Origin: JACCWM01 sp040393065 | Lineage (GTDB): Bacteria; Myxococcota_A; Bradymonadia; Bradymonadales; Bradymonadaceae | Assembly: GCA_040393065.1 (NCBI GenBank) | Contig: JBEBUW010000005.1 | Coordinates: 24,974 to 88,973 of the forward strand | Direction: 5' to 3' | DNA: 64,000 nucleotides | Part shown: in pieces, positions 8,371-16,001 of the stretch | Layout of the letters: every line of letters begins with the position of its first letter | Numbering within the stretch: position 1 is the first letter of the stretch | The notes under the pieces: generated by a model | Seen by the model: the letters and a program-made list of their open reading frames with translations, nothing else | What the model was told of the DNA's origin: nothing | The model's database searches: none | Translations under genes and position numbers: made by a program

Positions 8371-9597
8371 ATGTTCACGGATAAAGTAATTCTCGTCGTA
8401 GACGATGCTCGTACTGAGTATAAAACGATCAGGACCTATCTTGAGCATGAATTTCCGGACAGCGAGGTGCTCGGGGTTTCCGGCTGCAAAGGCTTAACCC
8501 AGGTGCTGGCCGAACGCATCCCGGATCTGGCTGTGGTTGCACTACCGCTGGCGTGGGGACAGCTGCATGATGTGCTCAAACGGATGACTTTCAGGCCCGA
8601 ATGCCCGATCGTTTTTGTGCCGGACGCGGAGATTGTTCCGGCCGTCGTGAACGATATGCGGCCGGGGCTGGATGACTGTGTTGTGCGTCCGATTGCAAAG
8701 GCGATGCAATCGGCTGAAGGGGAGGACAATCCGTTTTTGAAGCTGCTGGAATTTGCTGTGATGCGCGGGTTGCTGAGTACGGAAACGCCTTCGCTGCAAG
8801 GCATGGATGTAACAACGCCCGAGAGATCTGCGCACGATCAGCACGTCAATCAGGTGTATCTGATGGGCAAACTGACCAGTACGGTCGCGCACGATTTCAA
8901 CAACTTGTTGACGATTATTCACGGCTACGGCCATCTGGCGATTCAAGAGTTGCTGGATGATGGCGAGGTCTCAAAGGTTGTGCGGTATCTTGAGAAGATT
9001 GAGGAGAAAACGGTTCTGGGCGGCAGCTTGATCAACAAGATTATGCAGTTTGCTCATAAACCCAATTCCGAAGCGGTGGCGCTCAATCTGAAGTCGGTTG
9101 TTGCCGATATGAAAGACATGCTGCGGGGCGTCGTCGGTGAAGGAATCGAGTTTGTTGTCGATTTGACGGACGATGAGGTGCCGATCCGGATCGATCCCAA
9201 AGCACTTGAGCTGGTTTTGATGAATCTTGTCGACAACGCCTGCGATGCGATGCATGGCCAGGGCAAGCTGACCATCCAGGTGAGTCAGCGTGAGGTCAGT
9301 TCCGAGGAGGCGGCCACGTTGCATATCGCGCCTGGCAACTATGCGTCGCTCAGCATTTCCGATACCGGCGTGGGCATGGATCAATCCACGGTAGAAAACA
9401 TTTTCGATGCGTTTTTTACGACGAAGAAACTCGGCGTCGGCACAGGGCTGGGGTTGGCCAGCGTGCATTCCTGCGTGCGTGAACACGGTGGCGTGATCTT
9501 TGTGCGTAGCGAGCCGGGCAAAGGCTCGACCTTTGAGATTCTGTGGCCGCGCTATGACTCGACGCTTCAGCATAGTCTTGGCGAAGCGTCGCCGTAA
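8371..9597 (+). CDS. histidine kinase with degenerate N-terminal receiver
   Basis: A 408-residue cytoplasmic sensor kinase. Residues 1-110 resemble a receiver (ILVVDDAR at 7-14), but the phospho-acceptor Asp position reads PDLAVVALP with Ala, and the conserved Lys position is Arg (VVRPI), so it should not be phosphorylated. The kinase core follows: H box TVAHDFNNLLT with His174, N box NLVDNACDAM, G1 DTGVGM, and G2 GTGLGLASVHS. The H box is of the HDFNNLL type common in receiver-linked kinases. The ATG follows AAAGGTGATCC. No partner regulator is adjacent. It converges with tmk. Confidence 0.88.
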   Translation: MFTDKVILVVDDARTEYKTIRTYLEHEFPDSEVLGVSGCKGLTQVLAERIPDLAVVALPLAWGQLHDVLKRMTFRPECPIVFVPDAEIVPAVVNDMRPGLDDCVVRPIAKAMQSAEGEDNPFLKLLEFAVMRGLLSTETPSLQGMDVTTPERSAHDQHVNQVYLMGKLTSTVAHDFNNLLTIIHGYGHLAIQELLDDGEVSKVVRYLEKIEEKTVLGGSLINKIMQFAHKPNSEAVALNLKSVVADMKDMLRGVVGEGIEFVVDLTDDEVPIRIDPKALELVLMNLVDNACDAMHGQGKLTIQVSQREVSSEEAATLHIAPGNYASLSISDTGVGMDQSTVENIFDAFFTTKKLGVGTGLGLASVHSCVREHGGVIFVRSEPGKGSTFEILWPRYDSTLQHSLGEASP

Positions 9598-9616
9598 TAG
9601 CGCGGCCTGGAAACTG

Positions 9617-10351
9617 TTATCGGGGTGTTGAACGCTCGCAATATGCGCGCACATGCTCGTAGATCTGCGCGTGCAGGGTGTCGATGCTGGCCGAAGCGTC
9701 CAGACGGATGATTTTCTGGGTGCCCTCGGCTTCGAGCATCGTCATGACTTCTTCGTAACGACGCTCAAGGCGCTCGAGTTTCTGGCGCGTTTCGTAAATA
9801 TCGCGGCGCGCGCGCCGATCGAGCCGGCTCATGCAGAGTTCGGCCGATGCCTGCAGATAAAAAATCATATCCGGGGCAATGGCGCGTTCGTTGATGGTTT
9901 TTACCCAGCGAAAATCCATTTTTTCAGATGTTTCGTGGGATGAATCAGCGGACATGTCAGAAATTTCGTCGACGTCGCCCTGGTACACCAGGCTGGAGGC
10001 CACGTAGCGATCGCTGATGACGATCCGGCCTCCGGCCAGAGCTGGCTTGATCTCGGCTTCGATGTGGTCGAGGCGGTCGGCTGCAAACAGCAGCGCCAGC
10101 GTTTCGCGGCCGACCGGGCCGACGCTGCCGTCGGCCTGAGGTAAGACCACGCGCATGGAAAGCATCTGGCGGATCAGCGTGCCGATCGGACCGTCGCTTG
10201 GCTCGCGCGTGACCATGGCCGGCTGCTCTTCCGATAAGAGTCGGGACAGCAGCCGGCTGCTCTGGGTCGTGGTGCCGGCGCCGTCCAGGCCTTCCAGCAC
10301 AATGAACGGCGGTTTTTGTGCCGGGGTAAGTGGAAATATCGGTGCAGACAT
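9617..10351 (-). CDS. tmk: thymidylate kinase with altered P-loop
   Basis: A 244-residue dTMP kinase, which phosphorylates dTMP to dTDP. Family marks are FIVLEGLDGAG, the TREPSDGPIGTLIRQ segment, LLFAADRLDH and the ISDRYVASSLVYQG motif. The P-loop reads GAGTTTQ where most relatives have GAGKTTQ, so the usual phosphate-binding Lys is Thr. It is the last gene of the leftward deoC operon, only 3 bases after the half-length aldehyde dehydrogenase, so dTMP activation is probably co-transcribed with deoxyribose breakdown. Confidence 0.9.
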   Translation of the reverse strand: MSAPIFPLTPAQKPPFIVLEGLDGAGTTTQSSRLLSRLLSEEQPAMVTREPSDGPIGTLIRQMLSMRVVLPQADGSVGPVGRETLALLFAADRLDHIEAEIKPALAGGRIVISDRYVASSLVYQGDVDEISDMSADSSHETSEKMDFRWVKTINERAIAPDMIFYLQASAELCMSRLDRRARRDIYETRQKLERLERRYEEVMTMLEAEGTQKIIRLDASASIDTLHAQIYEHVRAYCERSTPR

Positions 10352-10354
10352 CGA

Positions 10355-11281
10355 TTACGAACCCATCGGGTGCCAGGCCGTCTTGAATTCGACGAACGGT
10401 ACGATCCAGTGCGGACTTTGCATTGTGTTGCTGGTCCATTTTTCGGCGGGAACGTCGTCGATGAACTCAACGCGTTTGACGCTCTCGGCAGCCTCGATCG
10501 TAATCGTGCGGCGCTCGTCGTCGCTGGAGCCGAAGCTGAAGATCCCGTCGACATCCATGTGGCTGCCGACGTGTTTGATGAGCTCGCTGCGCAGGCCGGT
10601 CAGGATATTGACCACGCCGCCGGGCAGATCGCTGACGTGCAATACTTCGGCAAACTCCATCGCGATGGTCGGCGTCGAGCTGTCCACAATCACAACAGCG
10701 GTGTTGCCCGAAACGATGACAGGCGCCAGGGCCGAAACCAGTCCGAGCAGCGGAGCGTTGGGCGGCGCAAGAATAGCGACTACGCCGGTTGCCTCGGGCA
10801 TCGTGAAGTTAAAATGCGAAGAAGCCACGGGATTGGTCGCGCTGAAAAGCTGCACGAACTTGTCGGCCATGCCTGCGTACCAGAGCAAGCGATCGATGGC
10901 GGCGCTGACTTCGCTTTCAGCCGCAGCCGACTTGTAGCCAGCCTGCTGCACCAGGATCGATTCAAAACCGGCGCGGCGGCCCTCGAGCATTTCCGCCATG
11001 CGGTACAGAATCTGACCACGATTGAATGCCGTGCGCGCTGCCCAGCCGCCCTGCGCTGCGCGCGCGGCGACCACAGAGTTACGAAAATCCTTTCGCGAGG
11101 CCCGGCAGATGTTCGCCACGAATTCTCCCTTATGGTTGGTCGCCGTCAGATAGTGCCCGCTTTCGGTGCGCGGGAAATTGCCGCCGATGTAGAGCTTGTA
11201 GGTTTTTTGCACACGCAGGCGCGGCGATGGGTTGGTTTTTTCAGACTTGGAAGAAGGTGTCTTCGTTACATTTTCAGCCAT
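10355..11281 (-). CDS. half-length aldehyde dehydrogenase-like protein, probably inactive
   Basis: A 308-residue protein homologous to the N-terminal NAD-binding half of aldehyde dehydrogenases (YIGGNFPRTESG, ILAPPNAPLLGLVSALAP, GNTAVV, DLPGGVVNILTG). At the place where active enzymes have LELGGK with the catalytic Glu it reads TIEAAES, and it stops before the catalytic Cys domain. The ATG at 11281 lies one base after the stop of the full-length enzyme, so the two are translationally coupled. It may be a regulatory or structural partner of its neighbour; that is inference. The frame is intact along its length, so it does not look like a fresh pseudogene. Confidence 0.8.
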   Translation of the reverse strand: MAENVTKTPSSKSEKTNPSPRLRVQKTYKLYIGGNFPRTESGHYLTATNHKGEFVANICRASRKDFRNSVVAARAAQGGWAARTAFNRGQILYRMAEMLEGRRAGFESILVQQAGYKSAAAESEVSAAIDRLLWYAGMADKFVQLFSATNPVASSHFNFTMPEATGVVAILAPPNAPLLGLVSALAPVIVSGNTAVVIVDSSTPTIAMEFAEVLHVSDLPGGVVNILTGLRSELIKHVGSHMDVDGIFSFGSSDDERRTITIEAAESVKRVEFIDDVPAEKWTSNTMQSPHWIVPFVEFKTAWHPMGS

Positions 11282-11282
11282 T

Positions 11283-12758
11283 TCAGCGTACCTCCAGGTA
11301 AGACAACAGACCGTGGACGCCGCCTTCGCGGCCAAATCCGCTTTCTTTGTAGCCGCCAAACGGGCTGGACGGGTCAAACTTATTGTACGAGTTGCCCCAG
11401 ACGATACCGGCTTTGAGCTGGCCGGCGACCTTGAACAGCTTGCTGCCTTTTTCGGTCCACACGCCGCAACCCAGGCCGTAGGGCGTGTTGTTGGCTTTGG
11501 CGACGGCTTCTTCCGGCGTGCGGAAGGTCAGGACGGACAAAACCGGTCCGAAAATCTCTTCGCGCGCAATGCGGTGCGAGGGCGTCACGCCGGTGAAAAA
11601 CGTCGGTGCAAAGAAAAATCCCTTGTCCGGCAACACACAGCGGCTTTCGTGCTTCACGGCGCCTTCTTCCTCGCCGATGGCGACCATCTCGCGGATGCGG
11701 GTAAGCTGGGCGGCGGAGTTGATCGCGCCGACGTCGGTGTTTTTGTCGAGCGGATCTCCCACGCGCAGCGTCGAAATCCGATGCTTGAGCTTTTCGATGA
11801 CGACATCGGCGATGTTTTCCTGCACGAGCAGGCGCGAACCTGCGCAGCAGACATGGCCCTGGTTGAAGTAAATGCCTTTGACGACACCTTCCACTGCCTG
11901 ATCAATCGCGGCGTCATCGAACACGATGTTTGCGCCCTTGCCGCCAAGCTCCAGCGTGAGTTTTTTGCGGCTTCCGGCAATCGCGCGCTGGATGTTTTTG
12001 CCCACGGTGGTTGAGCCGGTGAACGCGATTTTGTTGATGTCCGGGTGATTCACAATCGCCGCGCCCGTTGAGCCTGCGCCGTGTACGAAGTTCACCACGC
12101 CCGGCGGCAAGTCGGCTTCCTGAATGATCTCGGCCAGGAACATCGCGCTGAGCGGCGTGGTTTCGGCCGGCTTCAGCACCACGGTGTTTCCGGCAGCCAG
12201 GGCCGGCGCGATTTTCCAGGCGGCCATCAGCAATGGAAAATTCCAGGGAATGATCTGGCCCGCGACGCCGAGCGACGAAACCTCCGAGCCCGGAAACGCA
12301 TACTGCAGCTTGTCGGCCCAGCCTGCGTAGTAAAAGAAGTGCGCGGCGGCCAGTGGCACGTCAAAATCGCGCGATTCCTTGATCGGCTTTCCGCCGTTCA
12401 TCGTTTCCACAATCGCGAGTTCGCGTGCGCGCTCCTGCATCAGCCGGGCGATGCGGTAGATGTATTTGGCGCGCTCCTGGCCGCTCATCGGCTTCCAGTA
12501 TTTTTCGTACGCTTTGCGCGCAGCCGCCACGGCCTCGGCCACGGCTTTGTCGTCGGCCGTCGGCAGCTCCGACAACACCTCTTCGGTCGCCGGATTGATC
12601 GTCTGGAAGTAGTTCTCGCCTTCGACAAACTTGTTGTTAATAAAATGTCCGTAACGCGGCTTGATAATGACGTTGCTGGCCGATTCTATGGACGGCGAAT
12701 AGTCCCACAGATTGCCAAACAACAGGTCGCGAACCGAGTTAGATTCAGGTTTACTCAT
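11283..12758 (-). CDS. aldehyde dehydrogenase (NAD-type)
   Basis: A 491-residue full-length aldehyde dehydrogenase. It has IIPWNFPLLMAAWKIAPALAAGNT, the FTGSTTVGK cofactor loop, LELGGKGANIVF with the general-base Glu, and GHVCCAGSR with the catalytic Cys, followed by EEIFGPVLSV. It oxidises an aldehyde to a carboxylate. Next to deoC, whose reaction releases acetaldehyde from deoxyribose-5-phosphate, acetaldehyde is a likely substrate. The start ATG at 12758 follows AGGGAGAG. It begins about 60 bases after deoC and is coupled to the half-length paralogue downstream. Confidence 0.92.
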   Translation of the reverse strand: MSKPESNSVRDLLFGNLWDYSPSIESASNVIIKPRYGHFINNKFVEGENYFQTINPATEEVLSELPTADDKAVAEAVAAARKAYEKYWKPMSGQERAKYIYRIARLMQERARELAIVETMNGGKPIKESRDFDVPLAAAHFFYYAGWADKLQYAFPGSEVSSLGVAGQIIPWNFPLLMAAWKIAPALAAGNTVVLKPAETTPLSAMFLAEIIQEADLPPGVVNFVHGAGSTGAAIVNHPDINKIAFTGSTTVGKNIQRAIAGSRKKLTLELGGKGANIVFDDAAIDQAVEGVVKGIYFNQGHVCCAGSRLLVQENIADVVIEKLKHRISTLRVGDPLDKNTDVGAINSAAQLTRIREMVAIGEEEGAVKHESRCVLPDKGFFFAPTFFTGVTPSHRIAREEIFGPVLSVLTFRTPEEAVAKANNTPYGLGCGVWTEKGSKLFKVAGQLKAGIVWGNSYNKFDPSSPFGGYKESGFGREGGVHGLLSYLEVR

Positions 12759-12821
12759 CCGACTCTCCCTATTTCTTTTGTAGCGATAATGTTGAGAATT
12801 TTTGCGTTCGGCGCACAAACG

Positions 12822-13715
12822 TCAGCTCATGCTCAGATAACGTTCGGAGTGATAACGGCCAGTCTGCGCCTTTTCGAGTTGCAAAAGCACATCGTTGAGC
12901 AGAGAGGACGCGCCAAAGCGGAACCAGTTCGGATCGAGCCAGGCATCGCCGAGCGTTTCCTTGACCATGACCAGATAATGCAGCGCCTGTTTGGAGTGGC
13001 GGATGCCGCCGGCGGGTTTCATGCCGACCATTTTTCCGGTTTTCAGATAGTGATCGCGAATCGTTTCCAGCATCACCAGCGTCACCGGCATGGTCGCCGC
13101 GGGAGTCACTTTCCCGGTTGACGTCTTGATAAAATGCGCGCCGGCATCGATCGCAATCTGGCTCGCCAAACGCACATTATCCAGCGTCTGCAACTCGCCA
13201 GTTTCCAGAATTACCTTGAGGTGCGCCGGGCCGCAGGCTTCCACGGTGGCCGCGACTTCATCAAAGATTTTCCCGTACTCGCCGGCCAGAAACTCGCCGC
13301 GACTGATCACCATGTCGATCTCGTCGGCGCCGGCATCGACCGTGCGCTTCACTTCGTCGATTCGCTCGGCCAGGCTGGCCTGTCCGCTGGGGAAGTAGGT
13401 GGCCACGGCCGCAACGTTGATGCCCGTACCGGCAAGCTCGCGTTTGGCGACCGGAACCATCGTCGGATATACGCACACCGCAGCAACGGGCGGGCAGCCC
13501 GAGCCCGGTTCACGCGCTTTTCTACAGAGCATTTCGACCTTGCCCGGCGTATCCGAGCCTTCCAGCGTCGTCAGGTCGATCATCTGCGCGACCATTTTCA
13601 GACCGGCCAATTTGGACTCGGTTTTGATGCTGCGGGTGGTGAACGATGCAGCGCGCTCCTCGACCGAAATCTGGTCGACCGAAGGCACACGTGGAACTTG
13701 ATAATTAGCTGGCAT
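12822..13715 (-). CDS. deoC: deoxyribose-phosphate aldolase
   Basis: A 297-residue class I aldolase that splits 2-deoxyribose-5-phosphate into glyceraldehyde-3-phosphate and acetaldehyde. The Schiff-base Lys is in FIKTSTGK (about residue 197), preceded by LKVILETGEL and followed by MKPAGGIR. The N-terminal 50 residues are longer than in the short bacterial form. The ATG follows AAGGACATGAA. It is the first gene of an operon with two aldehyde dehydrogenase-related genes and tmk, pointing to deoxynucleoside catabolism and salvage. Confidence 0.93.
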   Translation of the reverse strand: MPANYQVPRVPSVDQISVEERAASFTTRSIKTESKLAGLKMVAQMIDLTTLEGSDTPGKVEMLCRKAREPGSGCPPVAAVCVYPTMVPVAKRELAGTGINVAAVATYFPSGQASLAERIDEVKRTVDAGADEIDMVISRGEFLAGEYGKIFDEVAATVEACGPAHLKVILETGELQTLDNVRLASQIAIDAGAHFIKTSTGKVTPAATMPVTLVMLETIRDHYLKTGKMVGMKPAGGIRHSKQALHYLVMVKETLGDAWLDPNWFRFGASSLLNDVLLQLEKAQTGRYHSERYLSMS

Positions 13716-13938
13716 TTCATGTCCTTAGAAACGAAGTTTTTGCCACAGGGCTGTTGCGCGCCGCACTCTAGCTCAGTCCTTGCATTCAAACAACTGGGGC
13801 GGTGGTCCTAATTCGACGGGGGCTTTGCACCGCCCGATGTAGGACTCGCCGCACGTGCGGGATTTTGTGGGCCGGGGCATTTGAGGGGGGACCGCTTTGG
13901 ATGAGCAGGTGCGTGATTTCGGGTCGCCTTCAAAGGCC

Positions 13939-14035
13939 ATGCACGCAGGGTGCGAGGCCGGGAAAGTGGCGTGTTGTAAGGCCGAAAGAGGTGTTGAGCC
14001 CCGAAATGATGGTGGGTCGTGGAGGGGAAATCATG
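13939..14035 (+). repeat. structured GCAC/GTGC repeat, copy 1
   Basis: It begins ATGCACGCAGGGTGC, followed by GGCCGGGAAAGTGGC, TAAGG and GAGCCCCGAAATGATGG. The first two segments can form short stems. It shares about 95 bases with copies at 14528 and 14688 and, in its first 70 bases, with copies near 42 kb, 44 kb and 53-54 kb. Confidence 0.8.
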
Positions 14036-14118
14036 TGTGCGGGTGTCGTGGGGATTTGGATGAGTTGTCGAGTGAATGAGGGGGGGCCCCGGGCCGACAT
14101 CGTCATGACCACCACAGG

Positions 14119-14470
14119 TTTTTCTCTCCGAAAACGAGAAACACCTCTAAACTCCTTCCACCACACGTTTCTCAAACGAGAATCGCACCGCAAACCTCTC
14201 CAACCCACGATTTCCCAACGAGAAACGCATCCGTTTGCTCTCGGAACACGGTTTTTCCATGAGAAACCTCTTCTTGATCCCTCTGCACGCGTTTCTTGTT
14301 CAACATTCACGTCCCAGGGCCCTCAGAACACGTTTCTCATTTAAGAATCACGACCCCAAGCTCTCAGAACACGTTTCTCATTCAAGAATCACGTCCCAGG
14401 GCCCTCAGAACACGTTTCTCGCTCAAAAATCGCCCTCCAAGACCTCTTGCACACGTTTCTCGCTAAAACC
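14119..14470. repeat. degenerate 41-bp tandem repeat array, GAGAAACG family
   Basis: About eight units recur with a 41-bp step (CACGTTTCTC or variants near 14165, 14206, 14247, 14286, 14328, 14369, 14410, 14451). Read on the minus strand a unit is GAGAAACGTGTTCTGAGGG, then a GGGACGTGA-like half and a variable A/T-rich end. The units match the 42-bp array at 1918-2310 in skeleton. The array lies between two copies of the structured GCAC/GTGC repeat. No coding is supported here. Confidence 0.8.
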
Positions 14471-14527
14471 CGACGCCCGAAAGTTTCCCATATCCGGAGA
14501 TGTGTTGATGGATGAGGCTAACCGACC

Positions 14528-14622
14528 ATGCACGCAGGGTGCAAGGCCGGGAAAGTGGCGTGGTGTAAGGCTGACAGAGGGTTTGAGCCCCGAAATGATG
14601 GTGGGTCGTGGAGGGGAAATCG
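14528..14622 (+). repeat. structured GCAC/GTGC repeat, copy 2
   Basis: Same element as at 13939, nearly identical over about 95 bases including GAGCCCCGAAATGATGG. It forms the first half of a 160-bp tandem duplication with the next copy; the shared unit includes GTGAGTGATGGCGAGGGG. Confidence 0.8.
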
Positions 14623-14687
14623 GGGGTGTGGTGAGTGATGGCGAGGGGGGTGAGCTGGTGTGTGATTTCGGGTGGCCTTTAATGGCT

Positions 14688-14782
14688 ATGCACGCAGGGT
14701 GCAAGGTCGGGAAAGTGGCGTGGTGTAAGGCTGAAAGAGGGTTTGAGCCCCGAAATGATGGTGGGTCGTGGAGGGGAAATCG
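14688..14782 (+). repeat. structured GCAC/GTGC repeat, copy 3
   Basis: Exactly 160 bases after copy 2 and almost identical to it. The preceding segment (GTGTGATTTCGGGTGGCC) also resembles the segment before copy 1. It ends about 40 bases from the 3' end of the leftward DUF2795 gene. Confidence 0.8.
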
Positions 14783-14819
14783 GGGGTGTGGTGAGTGATG
14801 GCGAGGGGGGGCTGGAAAA

Positions 14820-15191
14820 TCAGTGGTCGGGGTTGTGGTGAGGGGGGATGTCGCGGACGTTGCGGCTGCCGGAGTCTTGAGGAGCAGGTGTGCCCTGGCG
14901 AAGTCCGGTGAGGTCCGGGTTTTCGTGGGGTTCGGAGGATTCGGCGCGTGATTGTTCTTGTTTGGTCGGGACGCGTTGTGTACCGCCGGTGAAGTGGTCG
15001 AGGACGTCGCGGAGGTCTTGATAGTCGCGGTCGGGCAATTTTTCGAGGGTGGAGAGGATAGATGGCTCGAGCTGATTGGAGCGGGCAACCTGGAGAATGG
15101 TAGATTTATCGGCGGGAAAATCGACGGCTTCGAGAGCGGTGCTGAGCTGGCCGGAGAACTCGGCGAAGTCGCCTGGATGATTCTGTGCCAT
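14820..15191 (-). CDS. DUF2795-like small protein
   Basis: A 123-residue protein. Residues 15-60 (LEAVDFPADKSTILQVARSN, then LPDRDYQDLRDVL) resemble DUF2795, a small helical domain of unknown role. The C-terminal half is polar and likely disordered, ending HHNPDH. I chose ATG 15191 because CAGGA lies 9 bases upstream; an in-frame ATG at 15221 has no clear site. It is flanked by the repeat island on its 3' side. Confidence 0.7.
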   Translation of the reverse strand: MAQNHPGDFAEFSGQLSTALEAVDFPADKSTILQVARSNQLEPSILSTLEKLPDRDYQDLRDVLDHFTGGTQRVPTKQEQSRAESSEPHENPDLTGLRQGTPAPQDSGSRNVRDIPPHHNPDH

Positions 15192-15387
15192 GATGAAATC
15201 CTGGGTCTTGGGAGAAGTCATGGTTCAGGGCTGTCTGTGGACACGACTGCCGGTGGTTCGGCATTGAATGTAGTATGGGCGTGAGTAAATCAAAGAGATT
15301 CGGTGCGTAAAAAAGGCGGTTTTCGGGCGGTTTGGGCAGGAAAAAGGCATAAACCGGGTGATTCTACGGCAATTTCGTGGAAAAAAT

Positions 15388-15416
15388 TTGCCTCCTGATC
15401 CGTGAGACTCTATAAA
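15388..15416 (+). promoter_or_regulatory. sigma-70-type promoter for the small sigma-like gene
   Basis: TTGCCT and TATAAA are separated by exactly 17 bases. The site lies about 120 bases upstream of the TTG start at 15534 in an otherwise gene-free 340-base spacer. Confidence 0.5.
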
Positions 15417-15533
15417 GTCAATTGTGTGGGCGCGGCTGTCGGGCTTTGGTTGCTTTATCTATGTGGTCACACGGATTTACGGCACATTTTTTAGTGTCGG
15501 CACTTACTGGATGCATCAGTGGAGGATTTTACG

Positions 15534-15878
15534 TTGAGTAATGATAAATACAAACAGACCCGGACGACCACGACCACTACGACCACGACCGAGCGTGAGG
15601 CTACGCAGGGCGGACAATCGTTGGATATATTGTCGCCGCAGGAAGAAAAGGTTTTGCGCATGCACCACGGTTTGAGCGAGGGAGACGACCACGTATTGAA
15701 GTTTGCCGTGGGCGCCAGTGAGGAAACTCGGGTAAAACTTGCAATGATCGAACAGTTTTTGATCGAGAGCATGAAAGCGCAGCCAATGCAGGGAAGTGTG
15801 ATGATCGAAGAGGACGTGGAGCTGGCTGATAGCGCCGCAAAACAGTCGATTATTGCGCGTTTGCTCGATAAATCCTGA
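15534..15878 (+). CDS. small protein resembling sigma-70 region 4, unknown role
   Basis: A 114-residue protein. After a Thr-rich start, residues 28-75 read LSPQEEKVLRMHHGLSEGDD and then EETRVKLAMIEQFLIE, which parallels region 4 of primary sigma factors (LSPREEKVLRMRFGL ... TRERIRQIEA). The DNA-contacting Arg-rich end of that helix is not conserved, so it may bind core polymerase or a partner rather than a -35 element. No region 2 is present. The start is TTG at 15534, nine bases after a strong GGAGG; an in-frame GTG overlaps that site. It precedes the propionyl-CoA operon by 120 bases. Confidence 0.7.
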   Translation: MSNDKYKQTRTTTTTTTTTEREATQGGQSLDILSPQEEKVLRMHHGLSEGDDHVLKFAVGASEETRVKLAMIEQFLIESMKAQPMQGSVMIEEDVELADSAAKQSIIARLLDKS

Positions 15879-16001
15879 ACAAAGTCTGAGAAATCGTCGG
15901 TAAATCAAGCGGTGAGCGTGACTGCCCGCTAGACCTCTCCATTTCGCTCTGGTAACGTCCCCGCGCGTTGACCAGGGCGCGTTTTTTTCTTGGGAGAGGT
16001 C

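Noticed and set aside
11283..11377. Longer start for the half aldehyde dehydrogenase
   Set aside because: The frame extends to 11377, but that part lies inside the full-length aldehyde dehydrogenase and reads as unrelated sequence; the ATG one base after its stop is better.
13802..14344. Open frames across the repeat island
   Set aside because: They are made of repeat units translated in various frames; no domain or ribosome-binding site supports them.
14119..14470. CRISPR array
   Set aside because: The period is regular and the units contain GAAAC, but there is no constant repeat with unique equal-length spacers. The whole unit is semi-conserved and no cas genes are near.
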